A DNA stretch of 64,000 nt, from the NCBI RefSeq assembly GCF_017591435.1, contig NC_059299.1, positions 9,252,480 to 9,316,479 on the forward strand. The letters are read 5' to 3'. This document shows, in pieces, positions 46,801 to 59,129 of the stretch. The DNA comes from Portunus trituberculatus (Eukaryota; Arthropoda; Malacostraca; Decapoda; Portunidae). How positions within the stretch are numbered: the stretch's first letter is position 1; the number at the start of each line of letters is the position of its first letter. A model generated the notes under the pieces. That model was not told the origin of the DNA and made no database searches. It saw nothing but the letters and a program-made list of their open reading frames with translations. Both the position numbers and the translations under genes were made by a program.

Positions 46801-49800
46801 TCTTTTAGAGAGCCTTCCTTTTTTAGCTTTTTAATCTGCAGTAACTATAACTCTGAAGGATTATAACCAACCTTCTGGTCAAGCTTCAACATATGGGAGT
46901 TGCCAACGCCAAGGACCTTCAGGATGGGACCAAGATCCTGGGAATACCTACACATTGGACCTGTTACCAAAAATTCCTTGGCTTCCCCAGAGGCCACTGG
47001 CTCCTGCCCAAGGTTGCTCACTATACCTGGAGCACACCAGTACATTCAGTATTAGCAGCATGAATTGCACACTCTTCCATGTTAGTACAATGAATAACAC
47101 TGAATGGTAATAGGAAAAACAGTTAATTCATTATTAATAGGATGAACAACACTCTTACCTGACAGATACTAACAAAGGTATGAGTAATTTCGTATTATGC
47201 TTTCATCAGTGACCATATAGGTAAAAAAGAGACAATACTGGACTCCTGCATACATTCCATTCAGGCTCACCATAAGTAGGCTTGTGGCCAAATATTCCAT
47301 TGAAGAAGGAAGGCATGCGGATGGATCCCCCAATGTCAGAGCCGATGCCAAATGGAGCACCACAGGCCGACTGGAGGCAGCCCTGTGAGAGGCAAGCTGA
47401 CAATCACTACCTAGCGCCTCTCCTCTGTAACATGGCTATTTCAGTATTGTTTGCCAATATGTCTATTCAGCACTTATAGCTAAACAAGTACAGAGATAAG
47501 CAACAGTGGGAGAGGTGAATAAGAAAAAAAGAGGATACGAGTAGATGAAAAGAGAGGCAAAGAGAGAGAAAACAAATATAATCACAATGTCACTATTTAT
47601 TTCAATCTTGTCAGCTACTGATAGTTAAACAATTACAGAGATGAGGAAGAACAGGAGAGAAGAGAAAAAGGGAGCAGATGAAAAGAGGCAAAAAAGAAAA
47701 TACAAATATAATTACACAGTAGCCATAGACTCACCTCACCACCAGATGAACCTCCAACAATCCTACAGTTGACATAAGGGTTGTTGGTCCTTCCGTATAT
47801 GGTGTTGGAACTCTCCCACCACATACACAGCTCAGAAACATTGGTCACACACAGGGGAATACCACCAGCCTCCCTCATCACCCTCACAGCATCAGCATCT
47901 TCCTCAGCCACCATGTCCTTCCTTATCCATAGTCCAGCTGTCTGCTTCAATCCTTGCCAGGAAAAACAAAGGTATAGGACAGAATAAGCTAAGGGAGTTC
48001 TTGTTTATTCAGTAATCTAAACAGTGTGTAGTAATAAATAATAGATAAAAACCTCGACAATCATGTCCTTCCCTATTCATATGCTTGTTGTACGCTTCAA
48101 CTCTTGCCAGGAGGAACAAAGTTGTGAGATAGTATAGTGCAATGTGGGGTGTATTAAGTCCTCATTCAGTAATCCAAATATGCAAGAATAAATGAGGAAA
48201 CCCATCAGCATATATCTACTTGCTTGATCTTCTATTATGAGAGCATGTATTCCTTCATATATCTGCCTCTAAACTCTGATTGAGAAAGTACTGACCCTAG
48301 TGACAACAATACATAAACAATCAGTTACTTATAGCCATAGGATTTTATACTATAAGAGAAAGTAATAGTATGATAAAAATGACATTCAGCTTGACAAAGT
48401 TTTCTATTCAAGATGTAGCACAAACCTTTCACAGCAAAGCAGTCCTTGGTGGTGAATGGCACACCCAGGAATGGCTTTGTCTTGGCCAGTGTTGCCTCAT
48501 CCATTGTACCAAGGCTGCAAGATAAAAGTTAGTACAGGAACCTTCAGAAGCAAACTTAAACATTGTTTCAATTATTGTACCAAACCTGCAAGATGCCAAT
48601 TAGCAGAAGAACCTTCAGAAATGAACATTGCATTCATTATACCAAACTTGCAAGACACCAATGCATACAGAAACCTTTACAAAACATGAACACTTTTTAA
48701 AACATCTGATCTCTAAAATGTTAATAAGGGTAGCACTTATAAATGGAGATATACATTAACAACATTCATAAAACAAACATGAATATTTTTTAACACAAGT
48801 GATTTCTAGATATCATTAAAGATAATAGTTATGATGGACATACACACTAAATAATTATTTATATTGGATAAAACATCAGACTCCTAAAGTAATTATCAAC
48901 ACATACATGCAAAATAAAAAGAAATCATACTAAGTAACACATTATGAAGAGAAATACACAAAAAAATAGGAAAGATTAATACCAAATAACACATTGGGGC
49001 ACCATGAAGGAAAGTAGTTATGACCACAAACTCAGACATTATTCAGGGAAGAAGTCATGAAGAGAAGTACAAACAGAGTAAGGAAGGTTCATACCGAATA
49101 AGTTCGTCAACTTCCTTTGCGTCTTGCAGAGCGTCTTCAAAGCGATCGTCAACCACACAGTTCAGGATCGGATTGATTTCTTTAATGCGAGCAATGAATG
49201 ACTTCACTACCTCCTCACTGGTCAGCTGTGGCAAGGAGAGATGGCCTCACTTCAGACAAAAACAAAAATTCACGCATTTCTAATTACAGAGACTGCCAAC
49301 TTCCCTCACTTTTTTATGCTCTCATCTGAAACATAATAAATACCAATACCTTTCTTGTCCTGATCTTAGTTGCAAGAGCTGTTGCAGACTCTAGAAGCAC
49401 AAGGTTGGTGATGGGAGGCAGAGGGGTGTGTGTGATGCCATGGTACATGATGCCAAAGATGAGTCGTGACGCAGCTTCCAGGACAAGCCTGAAGGTGCGC
49501 AGCAGCAGATCCATCCACCACATCCTGTTAACTAAAGAGAAATGCCAAGGAAGTGTGGAACGACTGGCTATCTTTCTCTTCTCAAATATCACCAACTCAT
49601 ACAGTGACTCGGCATTAATTTAATACATATACACATGTCTGTACAACCACACCCTAATACCTGCCATGTATAGTGTTAAATATTTCATTACTAATTCATA
49701 TCAAGAAATCAGTAATCATAGTTTATGGTAGATATGCAGATGTAAGGTAGCTACACAAGTCCATGCCAATACAGCCACTGGAGCCAGAAAGAGATAGGTA

Positions 49801-50237
49801 AGCAGTGTTAGAATCTGATGGCCAGGGGAGCAGCATGGGATGGGGCACAGCACATACATTAAGACACTGCACTTATGTACATATACCAAGAGACTTTATT
49901 TATCAAAAGCTTTGAAATGAATGACAGTGTGTATATGTGTTTCTTATTTATCAAGAATATGCACAAAGTATTTTCAATGAGTGAAATAAGATTAACAGAT
50001 TTCACTATAGCAATGCAGCCTTGAGCACACATAGCACCATTATGTGTCAGACACAAATCAAGTGCTTGTTTTGTCTTGCACTTGTTCCAACACACTGGTG
50101 ACAATGACCACACCACCACACCAGCCTGAGGTCTGACCTGTGCTTGGGGTCTCCACCACCTCCTGGGTCGCACCACTGTGCCGCTGGAAGTGTGAGCGAA
50201 GACGGCTTGCCTGCTTTTTCAGACCTGAGCCTGCCAT
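43835..50237 (-). CDS. FAAH2: Fatty-acid amide hydrolase 2-like amidase
   Basis: Predicted 561-aa membrane-anchored serine amidase of the amidase-signature family, hydrolysing fatty-acid amides such as anandamide. Coding exons in transcript order are 50237-50138, 49531-49350, 49225-49095, 48514-48426, 47952-47735, 47382-47271, 47026-46872, 46638-46495, 45947-45846, 45685-45515, 45382-45200 and 43933-43835, all in phase. The N-terminus has a basic lead and a hydrophobic anchor (MWWMDLLLRTFRLVLEA). The catalytic Lys lies in GVPFTTKDCF, the cis-Ser in IVGGSSGGE, and the nucleophile loop in GSDIGGSIRMP. The C-terminal FGGWVCP matches vertebrate FAAH2. The family is normally about 530 aa, so the product is full length. 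Starting at the internal ATG 49523 would give 525 aa and cannot be excluded, but the 50237 start with its GTCAGA donor joins in frame. Confidence 0.93.
43990..44886 (+). mobile_element. Tigger/pogo-like element, second copy, opposite orientation
   Basis: An 897-bp relative of 34689-35629 in reverse orientation, with ends CAGGCAACCCCCGCTTAA and GGGGTTGCCTG flanked by TA on both sides. The plus-strand frame near 44300-44450 retains pieces of the same CENP-B-type helix-turn-helix (KSLTLEV, then a stop where the other copy has Lys, and DSIKKAG). It occupies most of the last FAAH2 intron, antisense to the gene. Confidence 0.8.
46655..46830 (+). mobile_element. LINE 3' fragment (reverse-transcriptase C-terminal part)
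   Basis: Plus-strand frame with SGTLPASVFP, TDLNCCKRKVSRQP resembles the LPASVFPPSYDLTSFKREVSRH end at 57650-57740. Such WNSLPASVF...FKR endings are typical of non-LTR reverse-transcriptase frames in decapods. It lies in a FAAH2 intron, antisense. Confidence 0.6.
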
Positions 50238-50239
50238 GC

Positions 50240-51828
50240 CAACTCACTACCAACACCCTGTCAGGGCACACAACCTCATCACAATAATAACAACCAATTT
50301 TCTTAATATAGTAGTTTTCATGCTTTTAAGTTAATACTGCAGTGTGCCTCAAGCTTGGATGAGTCATACTAATAATGTCTTTGGTTTAAGAAAGCCTCAG
50401 ACCTCACAGTGTTTGTCTCCTTAATGATACACAAATATGTACACTGAAGTTTGAAGGTATTAACGTAGAGAGTAAAGCAGTATAAATTACTCTTCAGTAC
50501 TCTAAAGTACGTATAGCACTATATACACACGTAGGACTACGTGTCTGTCTAAGGATCCACTCCCTTGCACACCTTTCTTTCGTCGTCTTGGCAGCCTGTG
50601 CTCAAGGCAAGATAGGCTTGATGGCTGCACAGATACATAATTCATGCAGTTCACCATCTTGGAAAAATTCGCTTCAATTAATTGTTCTCTTAATGAAGTG
50701 AAATTCTATCTCTTCCACAATCTGGCTCAGCACGACACACGGCTCTGCTGTCTGGTCACACCTGCTGCGTCACAGACTCATGTGAGTTTACTTCCCTAAA
50801 CATCTCTTCTCTCTTACTCAGCATAAGCTCCACCCTCAAAGATCTTAAGTTGCAAGACACTGAACTTGACAATGTATGCAATCCTTTCTATACACTTTCC
50901 TCTTAAAATACAGTTATTTGAGTAGCTGAGCTACTAAAACAAATAGCTTATCACAGATCATGTAGGGACACTCCAAACTCTGCTGAAAATGACAAATAAT
51001 TACTCCTTAAAGACTTTTGGCAAGAGGTAAGTCTTATCTTTCCATGTGCTGTGTCTGGGGAAACCTTCCATGAAGCCTCACAAGCATACTTCCTCTCTAA
51101 GTACAAAAGGGAGGCCACGTGCCTTCTTAAAGATCTCATCTCAAGATCATACAACTTGAAGTGCTTCCTTACTGTAAGTACATAAGTATGAACCCATAAG
51201 TGTTGTAGAATACCATATTTTTCTAAATCATGTTAAGGTTTATATATATGTGGAAATGAGTCACTGCTTTCCTTCAGATGTGACTGTATGTGAATGTAAT
51301 GCAATACAGGAAGTATATTTCATTTGAGTAATAAAATGTACAACTGCTAATCCAGTTATTAGATTTCAAACAATCTTTTCATAAATATTTACATTTTACC
51401 TGCACCAAATAAAACATCATAGCTACATAAGATATTAACAAGACAGCCATTACTGATCATGTCTGTTTACCTATTTCAATATTACTATAAAACATGGTTG
51501 CTACTAGCAGAGCTGAGGTTAGATGTATTAGTAACAATCTGTACCCCTTCAGTACCAAGATGCGTTTTCATATTCATTCTGCTTACTATTTAGCAATTTT
51601 ATACAGCTTCAGAAACTTATGTGATGATTAAAATAGTAAAGACTCTGGGCATTAATCTTCTTACCTCCATAGACCCTTCCTAATGTCAATAAAATTGTCT
51701 AATCACAACCCAAAATCATGGTAAAATTGGGTCTCATTATTGAAGAGTTAATTATAAAATCAATATACGTAATTGTGTTATTGCTACTGAAATAATAAAA
51801 AAAAAAACATACAAGGTGCTTTAGCTAC

Positions 51829-51830
<2 letters not shown>
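50240..51830. other. Region upstream of FAAH2, no gene seen
   Basis: AT-rich sequence without supported features. The FAAH2 promoter presumably lies in its first few hundred bases. Confidence 0.4.

Positions 51831-51833
<3 letters not shown>

Positions 51834-51925
<92 letters not shown>
51834..51925. repeat. (GA)n microsatellite
   Basis: About 92 bp of GA. Confidence 0.95.
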
Positions 51926-51926
<1 letters not shown>

Positions 51927-52159
51927 ATACCAGGTATTAGAGTTGGCCTTGACACAGTTACATAACCCATTCAAGTCTACCAACAAACTTGACCTGAATA
52001 TTTTCTTTATGAACCCCCTTACAAATCCCCAACAAACCTTTCTACTACAGCTTCTGCCTAACACTCGCCAGCCTTCTTACTAACAGATTTTCTTTCACTT
52101 AGGTGTGAATGATTCTAAACTTAAACAAACTGCAAGTCAACTCATTCTTACACCTAATG

Positions 52160-52214
52160 AATCACAGCCTAAAAATTCTCTACTAGACTTTTCTAAGCCT
52201 TAATTAGTTTATTG

Positions 52215-52311
<97 letters not shown>

Positions 52312-52350
52312 AATAAACCAATTAAGGCTAGAAATTAGTAGACTATTATA
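52160..52350. repeat. Inverted repeat around a (TA)n core, smaller palindrome
   Basis: Arms at about 52180-52216 and 52310-52343 (AAGCCTTAATTAGTTTATTG against CAATAAACCAATTAAGGCT) flank about 90 bp of TA repeats. Confidence 0.75.
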
Positions 52351-52462
52351 GGCTAGAATAACAAAGGCAGCGTGGCAGGCCTTGTGTTATTCTGGCCACT
52401 ATTCAGTGAGGCATACAATTGGTTGTTACCTAAATGAAGCATAATCAGGTCAAAAAAAAAAA

Positions 52463-52520
<58 letters not shown>

Positions 52521-52648
52521 TTTTTTTTTTTTTTGACCTGATTATGCTTCATTTAGGTAACTAACCAATTGTATGCCTCACTGAATAGTGGCCAGAATAA
52601 CACAAGGCCTTAATGCCACTCTGCCTTTGTTATTCCTAGCCTATATAA
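52346..52648. repeat. Large inverted repeat around a (TA)n core
   Basis: Arms of about 120-130 bp (52346-52465 and 52520-52648) are near-perfect reverse complements, including GCCAGAATAACACAAGGCCT and TTTTGACCTGATTATGCTTC. They surround a roughly 55-bp TA core with poly(A)/poly(T) edges. A few indels and mismatches separate the arms. Confidence 0.9.
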
Positions 52649-52649
52649 T

Positions 52650-54525
52650 CCAATAGGTCTAAATGTCTGGAAAGAGGGAAAAAATCAGATGCAGAGTATT
52701 TTCTGAAACTTCAATTTTCTCAAGATCTGGAAACTTTTGATCTTCCAAAACCATCTGAACCTGAAAATCTATCTTAATACTTTACTTCATTTAGGTTACT
52801 ATATTAACATACTAACTGCTTCTTGGATATACTCAGGAATACAGCATTACTTTGAACTTTCTTGTGGGTATTAAGAGATGATTATTTGGAACCCTTTTGG
52901 AACAGGTACTATTTTCATTCATCAGATCCAGAACCTTTTTTGACATGAAGCACAGTAACAAAATATTCAGATGTTACTTTCTGATTATCAAGGTGTTAGA
53001 AATAATCTCTTTTGATGCTAGCACTTATGTCTTACTGATATACATATTATACTCTGAATAGGTGATGTTTTGAAGTTTGGAGAGTATCAGCAAGAATACT
53101 GAAATAACTAACAATTTCATCTGAGGGTTAGGTCAGATAAGGGGAGGTTAGCTACAGTTAGGTTAGGTTAGGTTGAGATAAATTCACAAGAATTTCACCT
53201 CCAATCCTTTCATTATGTACACCATTATCAGAAAAAGAGCATATTTTCACCCAGAAATGGTCACTCAAAATTGTTAAGCTAACGTTATTTTGACATTCCC
53301 GATAAGTTAAACTATTAATACCTACTATATTCCAGACGCCAATGGGTGAAGGTAACAAGGAGTCTGCTGACTGGGAGTGACTGAGCGAGGAAGATTTGCA
53401 CTGTCACGCATGGGAGGTAATGCTCTCAAGTGTCAGATGAGGAAAGTGCTTGTGAAAGGTTGCAGACTACGGCTACCCTGGTATTTCGTATGTATACACC
53501 ACCTACTTAACTGTCCCGAGTAACGCAGTGTTGCAAACCTGATGTCACGTACAGGAGGCGAGGTTATTTAGTTTGTAGTGTCAAATGAAGAAAATGCTTG
53601 CGAAAACACTGTCGACCTTGGTAGCTCTCTTCGTGTTAAATTTATATACTGGTCTGAGCAGAATAACATAACGTGAATAAACCAAGGGATCACGTATATA
53701 TATATATATATGGTGAGGTTTTCAAGCTTGGAATGTATCAGTAGTCTGAAACACTGCACACTTGCTAAACTCCGGTATTTCACATGTTAATCCTTCACTT
53801 GACAGGGCAGTCACAGAGCGTCAACTATGAGCGGCGAGGTAAGTTTGGAATGTCAACGGGAAAAATTGTTTGTGAAATATTTGGGCCATCCTTGTATTTC
53901 ACAGGTTATTATTATTTTTTTTGTACCTTGAGTGGGTAAAGAAACAGAGTAGCCGAGAGGGCGTACCACATATAGAAGGCGAGATAATGAGGGTTGCAAG
54001 ATATCAACAGAAGAAAATTCCTTGCAGACTGCATGCAGATGTGTGTTGCCTTTATACTTTACTTCAAACAATCACTACTTACTTGGTTAGGCAGAGAAAC
54101 AAGCCAGGCAGGTGAATAAACCAGACATCTCTTACCCGACTTTCTCCTCACGTTTCAGAGAACAGAGAGAGAGAGAGAGAGAGAGAGAGACGAATGATCA
54201 AGTGGAAAAGGACTATAAAATATGAAAGTAAAGAATATCTGATTACCATTCCCTCTCCCTGTTTGACTGGCCAAAGTGACTGTAACAAGTAAGTAAACCA
54301 GGTGAGTCACGCATGGGTGGAAGGAGGTGCAATTGGGGGGGGAGGCGTGTACGTCTGACGGAGAACATTGACTGGCACTATACACCGCGACATGCAACAT
54401 TCCTCTCTGGCACTTACTCACACCCCTAATGTCATTAGTCAAGCTACATGGAACCATTTAGATCAATAATTCTTATAAATGGAGGAAAATCTGGCAATTA
54501 ACACGCACTCGCGTAAGAGTGCTTT
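52650..54525. other. Gene-poor region
   Basis: No supported gene. It includes a TTAGG-type run at 53158-53173 and a short (GA)n at 54164-54190. Confidence 0.45.
53158..53173 (+). repeat. (TTAGG)3 interstitial telomere-like run
   Basis: Three consecutive exact copies of the arthropod telomeric pentamer. Confidence 0.7.
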
Positions 54526-54530
54526 GATTA

Positions 54531-54800
54531 GGTGGGTTCACATGTGCCAATTTGCGACTGAAATACAAGTCGGTAGAGTTTTTTACTGAATATCGGTGGC
54601 TAGTGACTGGAGAAACCAGTAGCAATACAAGACCAACATGTTGGTTTTGTTCAGTCGATTTGCGACCTTATTTACGTCGTGACGTCACAAAGATGCAAGA
54701 GTTAGTGAGGGAATTGAAATGAACACATACTGTAGGACCCTAGAAACGAATTATGCAGTAAAAAAAAAAAAATAAATAAATAAATAAATGAAAAAAATGT

Positions 54801-54893
<93 letters not shown>

Positions 54894-55360
54894 TTGCGCA
54901 AAGCGTCGTTCGACGAATTAGCTGCTACTCTCCAAGAACTTTTTCCCTCAGAGCAGGGTGTTGTTAAGGTGAGTATTGAAGACTTGTCAGGATTAAATTT
55001 GAACGGAACTGTGCACAGTCTTCTTAACATTAGTGTGTGGTAGACACTCTTTTCTTTCTTTCTACTTAGCCAGGGACGTATCCACAGGAATTTTCTTCGC
55101 TGTTGACTCTTCCGGTACGTGCCAAAAGAAGAGCAAGTTCGCAACCTCCGCTTCAGCATAGTCACTGGAGGAAGACATCTTGGCGGGTAGCTGTTCTCTC
55201 TCTCTCTCTCTCTCTCTCTCTATTTTTTACATTCCCGCCAAGGCGCCAACTGGTCGATACTTTCCAGTTGCTATGTGTGACGTTTTCCGACTAGAAGGGC
55301 TCAGTCGATACTTCTAGCGAATTGCAATTTCAGTCGTAAATTGACACGTGTGAAACTGCC
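54531..55360. mobile_element. Harbinger-like element with degenerate ends
   Basis: Imperfect inverted ends: GGTGGGTTCACATGTGCCAA at the left, and AATTGACACGTGTGAAACTG near the right end. The inner ATTTGCGACTGAAAT is mirrored by ATTTCAGTCGTAAAT. A minus-strand frame near 55080-54900 contains FLWIRPWLSRKKE and VYHTLM, like the WVRPWL...YETL segment at the start of Harbinger-type nucleases. A (TA)n array (54803-54889) interrupts it. The target duplication is not clear. Confidence 0.6.
54803..54889. repeat. (TA)n microsatellite
   Basis: About 87 bp of TA inside the Harbinger-like element. Confidence 0.95.
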
Positions 55361-55399
55361 AATCACACTGTAGTTTCCAAAGCGTACAGATCTAGCTGG

Positions 55400-56075
55400 G
55401 GATTTATGGATGGTTTCTCCTTTTATGATGTAGATATATTGTTATAATCTGTCACTAAAAGCACAAGAACACCTTTAAAGCCAGTGTAACTTCAACTATA
55501 GTATCTTTTTTAATAACTCCATTGAGAACACAAAGAATTAGACTCTTTCCTTAATTATTTCATTTCGAGTTCTAAATTCTTCAGCCTTCCATTAGTCTTA
55601 TTCTCTAACTCAAGTTGTACAGAGCCATGTATTTGGATAAGGAATCCTCGTAAATGAAATGAAATGGAAAAGAAAACAATAACTGATCATACCATGCACT
55701 AACTGCCGTGTCTTCCCCCCACGCCTTGGTACTACAAACAGTCTTCAAACAATCTAATCTCCTTTACCAATATCATCACCTCCTCCAGCTGTAATAATCT
55801 TATCTCGATCCATTCCATTACTCTCGGAGCCTCAGTAATCAACCGATCTATGCTTATTAGCTTTCCTTCTATCATATATTACATTTAATTATAACAGATA
55901 AGGGCGGTAGTCTATATAACAACAAACACCGCTCGATCCTGGTAAGAGAAGCCACATTCTCCAATGTGTCTCCTCGTCAATGATCGTCATTAGTATTGTT
56001 CCCAGGTGTAACAATTTAAGTTGGGCTGATGCATGGATAGGTAAGCGGCAGTAGTTGGGCAAGTGTGTGTGTGTG
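55400..56075. other. Gene-poor region
   Basis: Nothing supported beyond unique AT-rich sequence and a short (GT)n at about 56064-56078. Confidence 0.4.
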
Positions 56076-56079
56076 TGTT

Positions 56080-57106
<1,027 letters not shown>

Positions 57107-57110
<4 letters not shown>

Positions 57111-57149
57111 GTATTAGACTTAGATGTATAAGACTTAGTCTAATACATC
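57107..57149. repeat. Short palindrome
   Basis: GATGTATTAGACTTA and its near reverse complement TAGTCTAATACATC form a 13-15-bp stem directly beside the GGGTACCC-rich segment. Confidence 0.7.
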
Positions 57150-57180
57150 GCGATTACCTGAAAAGCCGTCAAGTCATAGG

Positions 57181-57412
57181 AAATTAGAAATACAAAGGAG
57201 TTCCAAAGTTTACCAGAGAAAGGCATGAAAGACTGAGAGTACTGGTTAACTCTTGCGTTAGAGTTGGACAGAACAGGGGTGAGAGGAAGAAAACCAGTTG
57301 TGCAGCGAGGCCACAGAAGGAGGGGGGCATGTATATAGCAAGATCAGTAAAGCAGTTAACATGAAAATAGCGATAAAAGATAGCTTTATTAGATAGGGTG
57401 GAATCAAAAGCT
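57181..57412 (-). mobile_element. LINE reverse-transcriptase 3' fragment, minus orientation
   Basis: Minus-strand frame with KAFDSTLSNKAIFYRYFHVN, MPPSFCGLAAQLV and SLVNFGTPLYF. It is the same element tail as the plus-strand copy that begins at about 57400, so the two form an inverted pair. Confidence 0.65.
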
Positions 57413-57765
57413 TTTCGTTTCATCAACGCCCCTTCTCTGACTGTCTTCAGCCTCTTTCTCACCGCCGAATGGTTGCATCTCTTTCTATCTTTTATCGCTA
57501 TTTTCATGCTAACTTTTCTACTGATCATGCTAACTTCATGCCTCCCCTCCTCCTGCGGCCACGCTGCACAAGGCTTTCTTCTTCCTCTTATCCCTATTCT
57601 GTCCAACCCTCATATACAAAAGTTAACCAGTACTCTCAATCATTCTTATCTTTCACTGGTAAACTCTGGAACTCCCTACCTGCTTCTGTATTTCCACCTT
57701 CCTACGACTTAACTTCTTTTAAGAGAGAGGTGTCAAGACATTTGTATGTCCCACTCTTTTGACTG
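57413..57765 (+). mobile_element. LINE reverse-transcriptase 3' fragment, plus orientation
   Basis: Plus-strand frames carry IFYRYFHANFSTDHANFMPP, LLRPRCTRLSSSSYPYS and LWNSLPASVFPPSYDL...FKREVSRHL, the C-terminal end of a non-LTR retrotransposon polyprotein. A frame change occurs early in the copy. Confidence 0.7.
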
Positions 57766-57879
57766 GTTCTTTCTATTCTTTTATGGAAACTACATTTCCA
57801 GTGGGCTTTTTTTTATAGTCTCTTTGACCTTGGCAGTTCTCCCTCTTACAAAAAAAAAAAAAAAAAAAAAACATGCAAC

Positions 57880-58010
57880 ATTTCGGCGGTGAGAAAGAGG
57901 CATGAAGACAGTCAGTTAGAGGAGGGGAATTGATGAGACGAAAAGCTTTTGATTCTATCATATCTAATAAAGCTGTGTGAGTGGAACCTGCCCCACTCCC
58001 AATCATGCGA
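57880..58010 (-). mobile_element. LINE fragment, minus orientation
   Basis: Minus-strand frame with HTALLDMIESKAFRLINSPP and LTDCLHASFSPPKC, the segment that precedes the YRYFHAN part in this LINE family. It is separated from the other pieces by poly(A). Confidence 0.65.
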
Positions 58011-58330
58011 AGAGCTATAGTACTCCATACAAGCGAAGAAAAACTGGGGGAGACCCCTCAGAACGCCTAACTTCATAGAAACCTGTCATTGCTTGCTTCT
58101 GGTGTTGTCGTTGTTATGATGTTGCTATCGCGTTATTTGCCGTGTATATGGTCATCATCAACTCTTCTTCTTTTAATTATTGTGAATGTGCTGTGGTATA
58201 AGAAAATAGTAGAAATGAAGAAAAAAGTGGCGGCAAAACTGCAGTGAAAAGCAAAGTTTACTTTAATTTCCCTTTTCAATACTTGGTTTTCTATATAACT
58301 TCTATTAAGCGTCAGACCATGGCAATATTA

Positions 58331-59126
58331 ATGCTAGGTCACACTATTTTTTTTTTTTTTTTTTTTACTACGACGCCCCCGACGGTAGTACAGGCCAGTT
58401 TCTGCGATTGCATACGACTGTCGTAACGATTGGGAGTATTTCAGTGCAAGAAGGACACGCAAAACGAAGGACGTCCACCTTCGTGGGGGTCTGAAGGTGA
58501 ATGTTCACTCCTAGTATCGGAGGCGGCCCCTCCATACTCATGTCCAATGGGCCTGCGATGTCTGGGATATCATACCCATCATGCCCTTACTCTGTCCCAT
58601 CGTCTTCGGTGGGTAAACCATCTTGAGAGTACGGTGTGAACTGGAACTAATTTTTTTTTTTTTTTTTTTTTTTACGGGCGACAAAGCACGAGTGGTCACA
58701 CTGGTCAGACGATTTTAGCAACAAAATTTTCGTGCGTTACTGCCAAACGTATGTTCAAAGAACAGTCATAATAAAGTATTTTAACGATTTTTTTACTCGT
58801 TCGGTGTCGAATGATGTTAGCAGCACGTACGACATCGCATCTCTCTATCATAGTACGCCCGATGAAGTGGCTTTGCTTGTCGTGACTCTTCCCAATAGTC
58901 GAATGCAGAACTCGATTGTCGTAATGCTTCTACGATGTCGTGTGACAACAAGGACATCTTACGACATCGTACGACATCGCCGCGTTAACATACGACTTAA
59001 TTCACATCTTACGACAGGCCAAACACCGTTAAAATGGCGTAATTGTTGCAGGCGACAACCCTCATACGACCGCTGAGGACGTCGTAATAAAAAAAAAAAA
59101 AAAAAAAAACTAATGTGACCCCAGCA
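58331..59126. mobile_element. TIR element (MITE) with poly(T)/poly(A) subterminal tracts
   Basis: The ends ATGCTAGGTCACACTA and TAATGTGACCCCAGCA are imperfect inverted repeats, each followed inward by an 18-21-base T or A run and then TACGACG/CGTCGTA. TTA lies on both sides (58328-58330 and 59127-59129). The interior repeats CGTACGACATCG-type words. No transposase frame seen. Confidence 0.65.
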
Positions 59127-59129
59127 TTA

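Noticed and set aside
58732..59076. 114-aa plus-strand frame
   Set aside because: Lies within the TIR element and is made of the repeated CGACATCG words.
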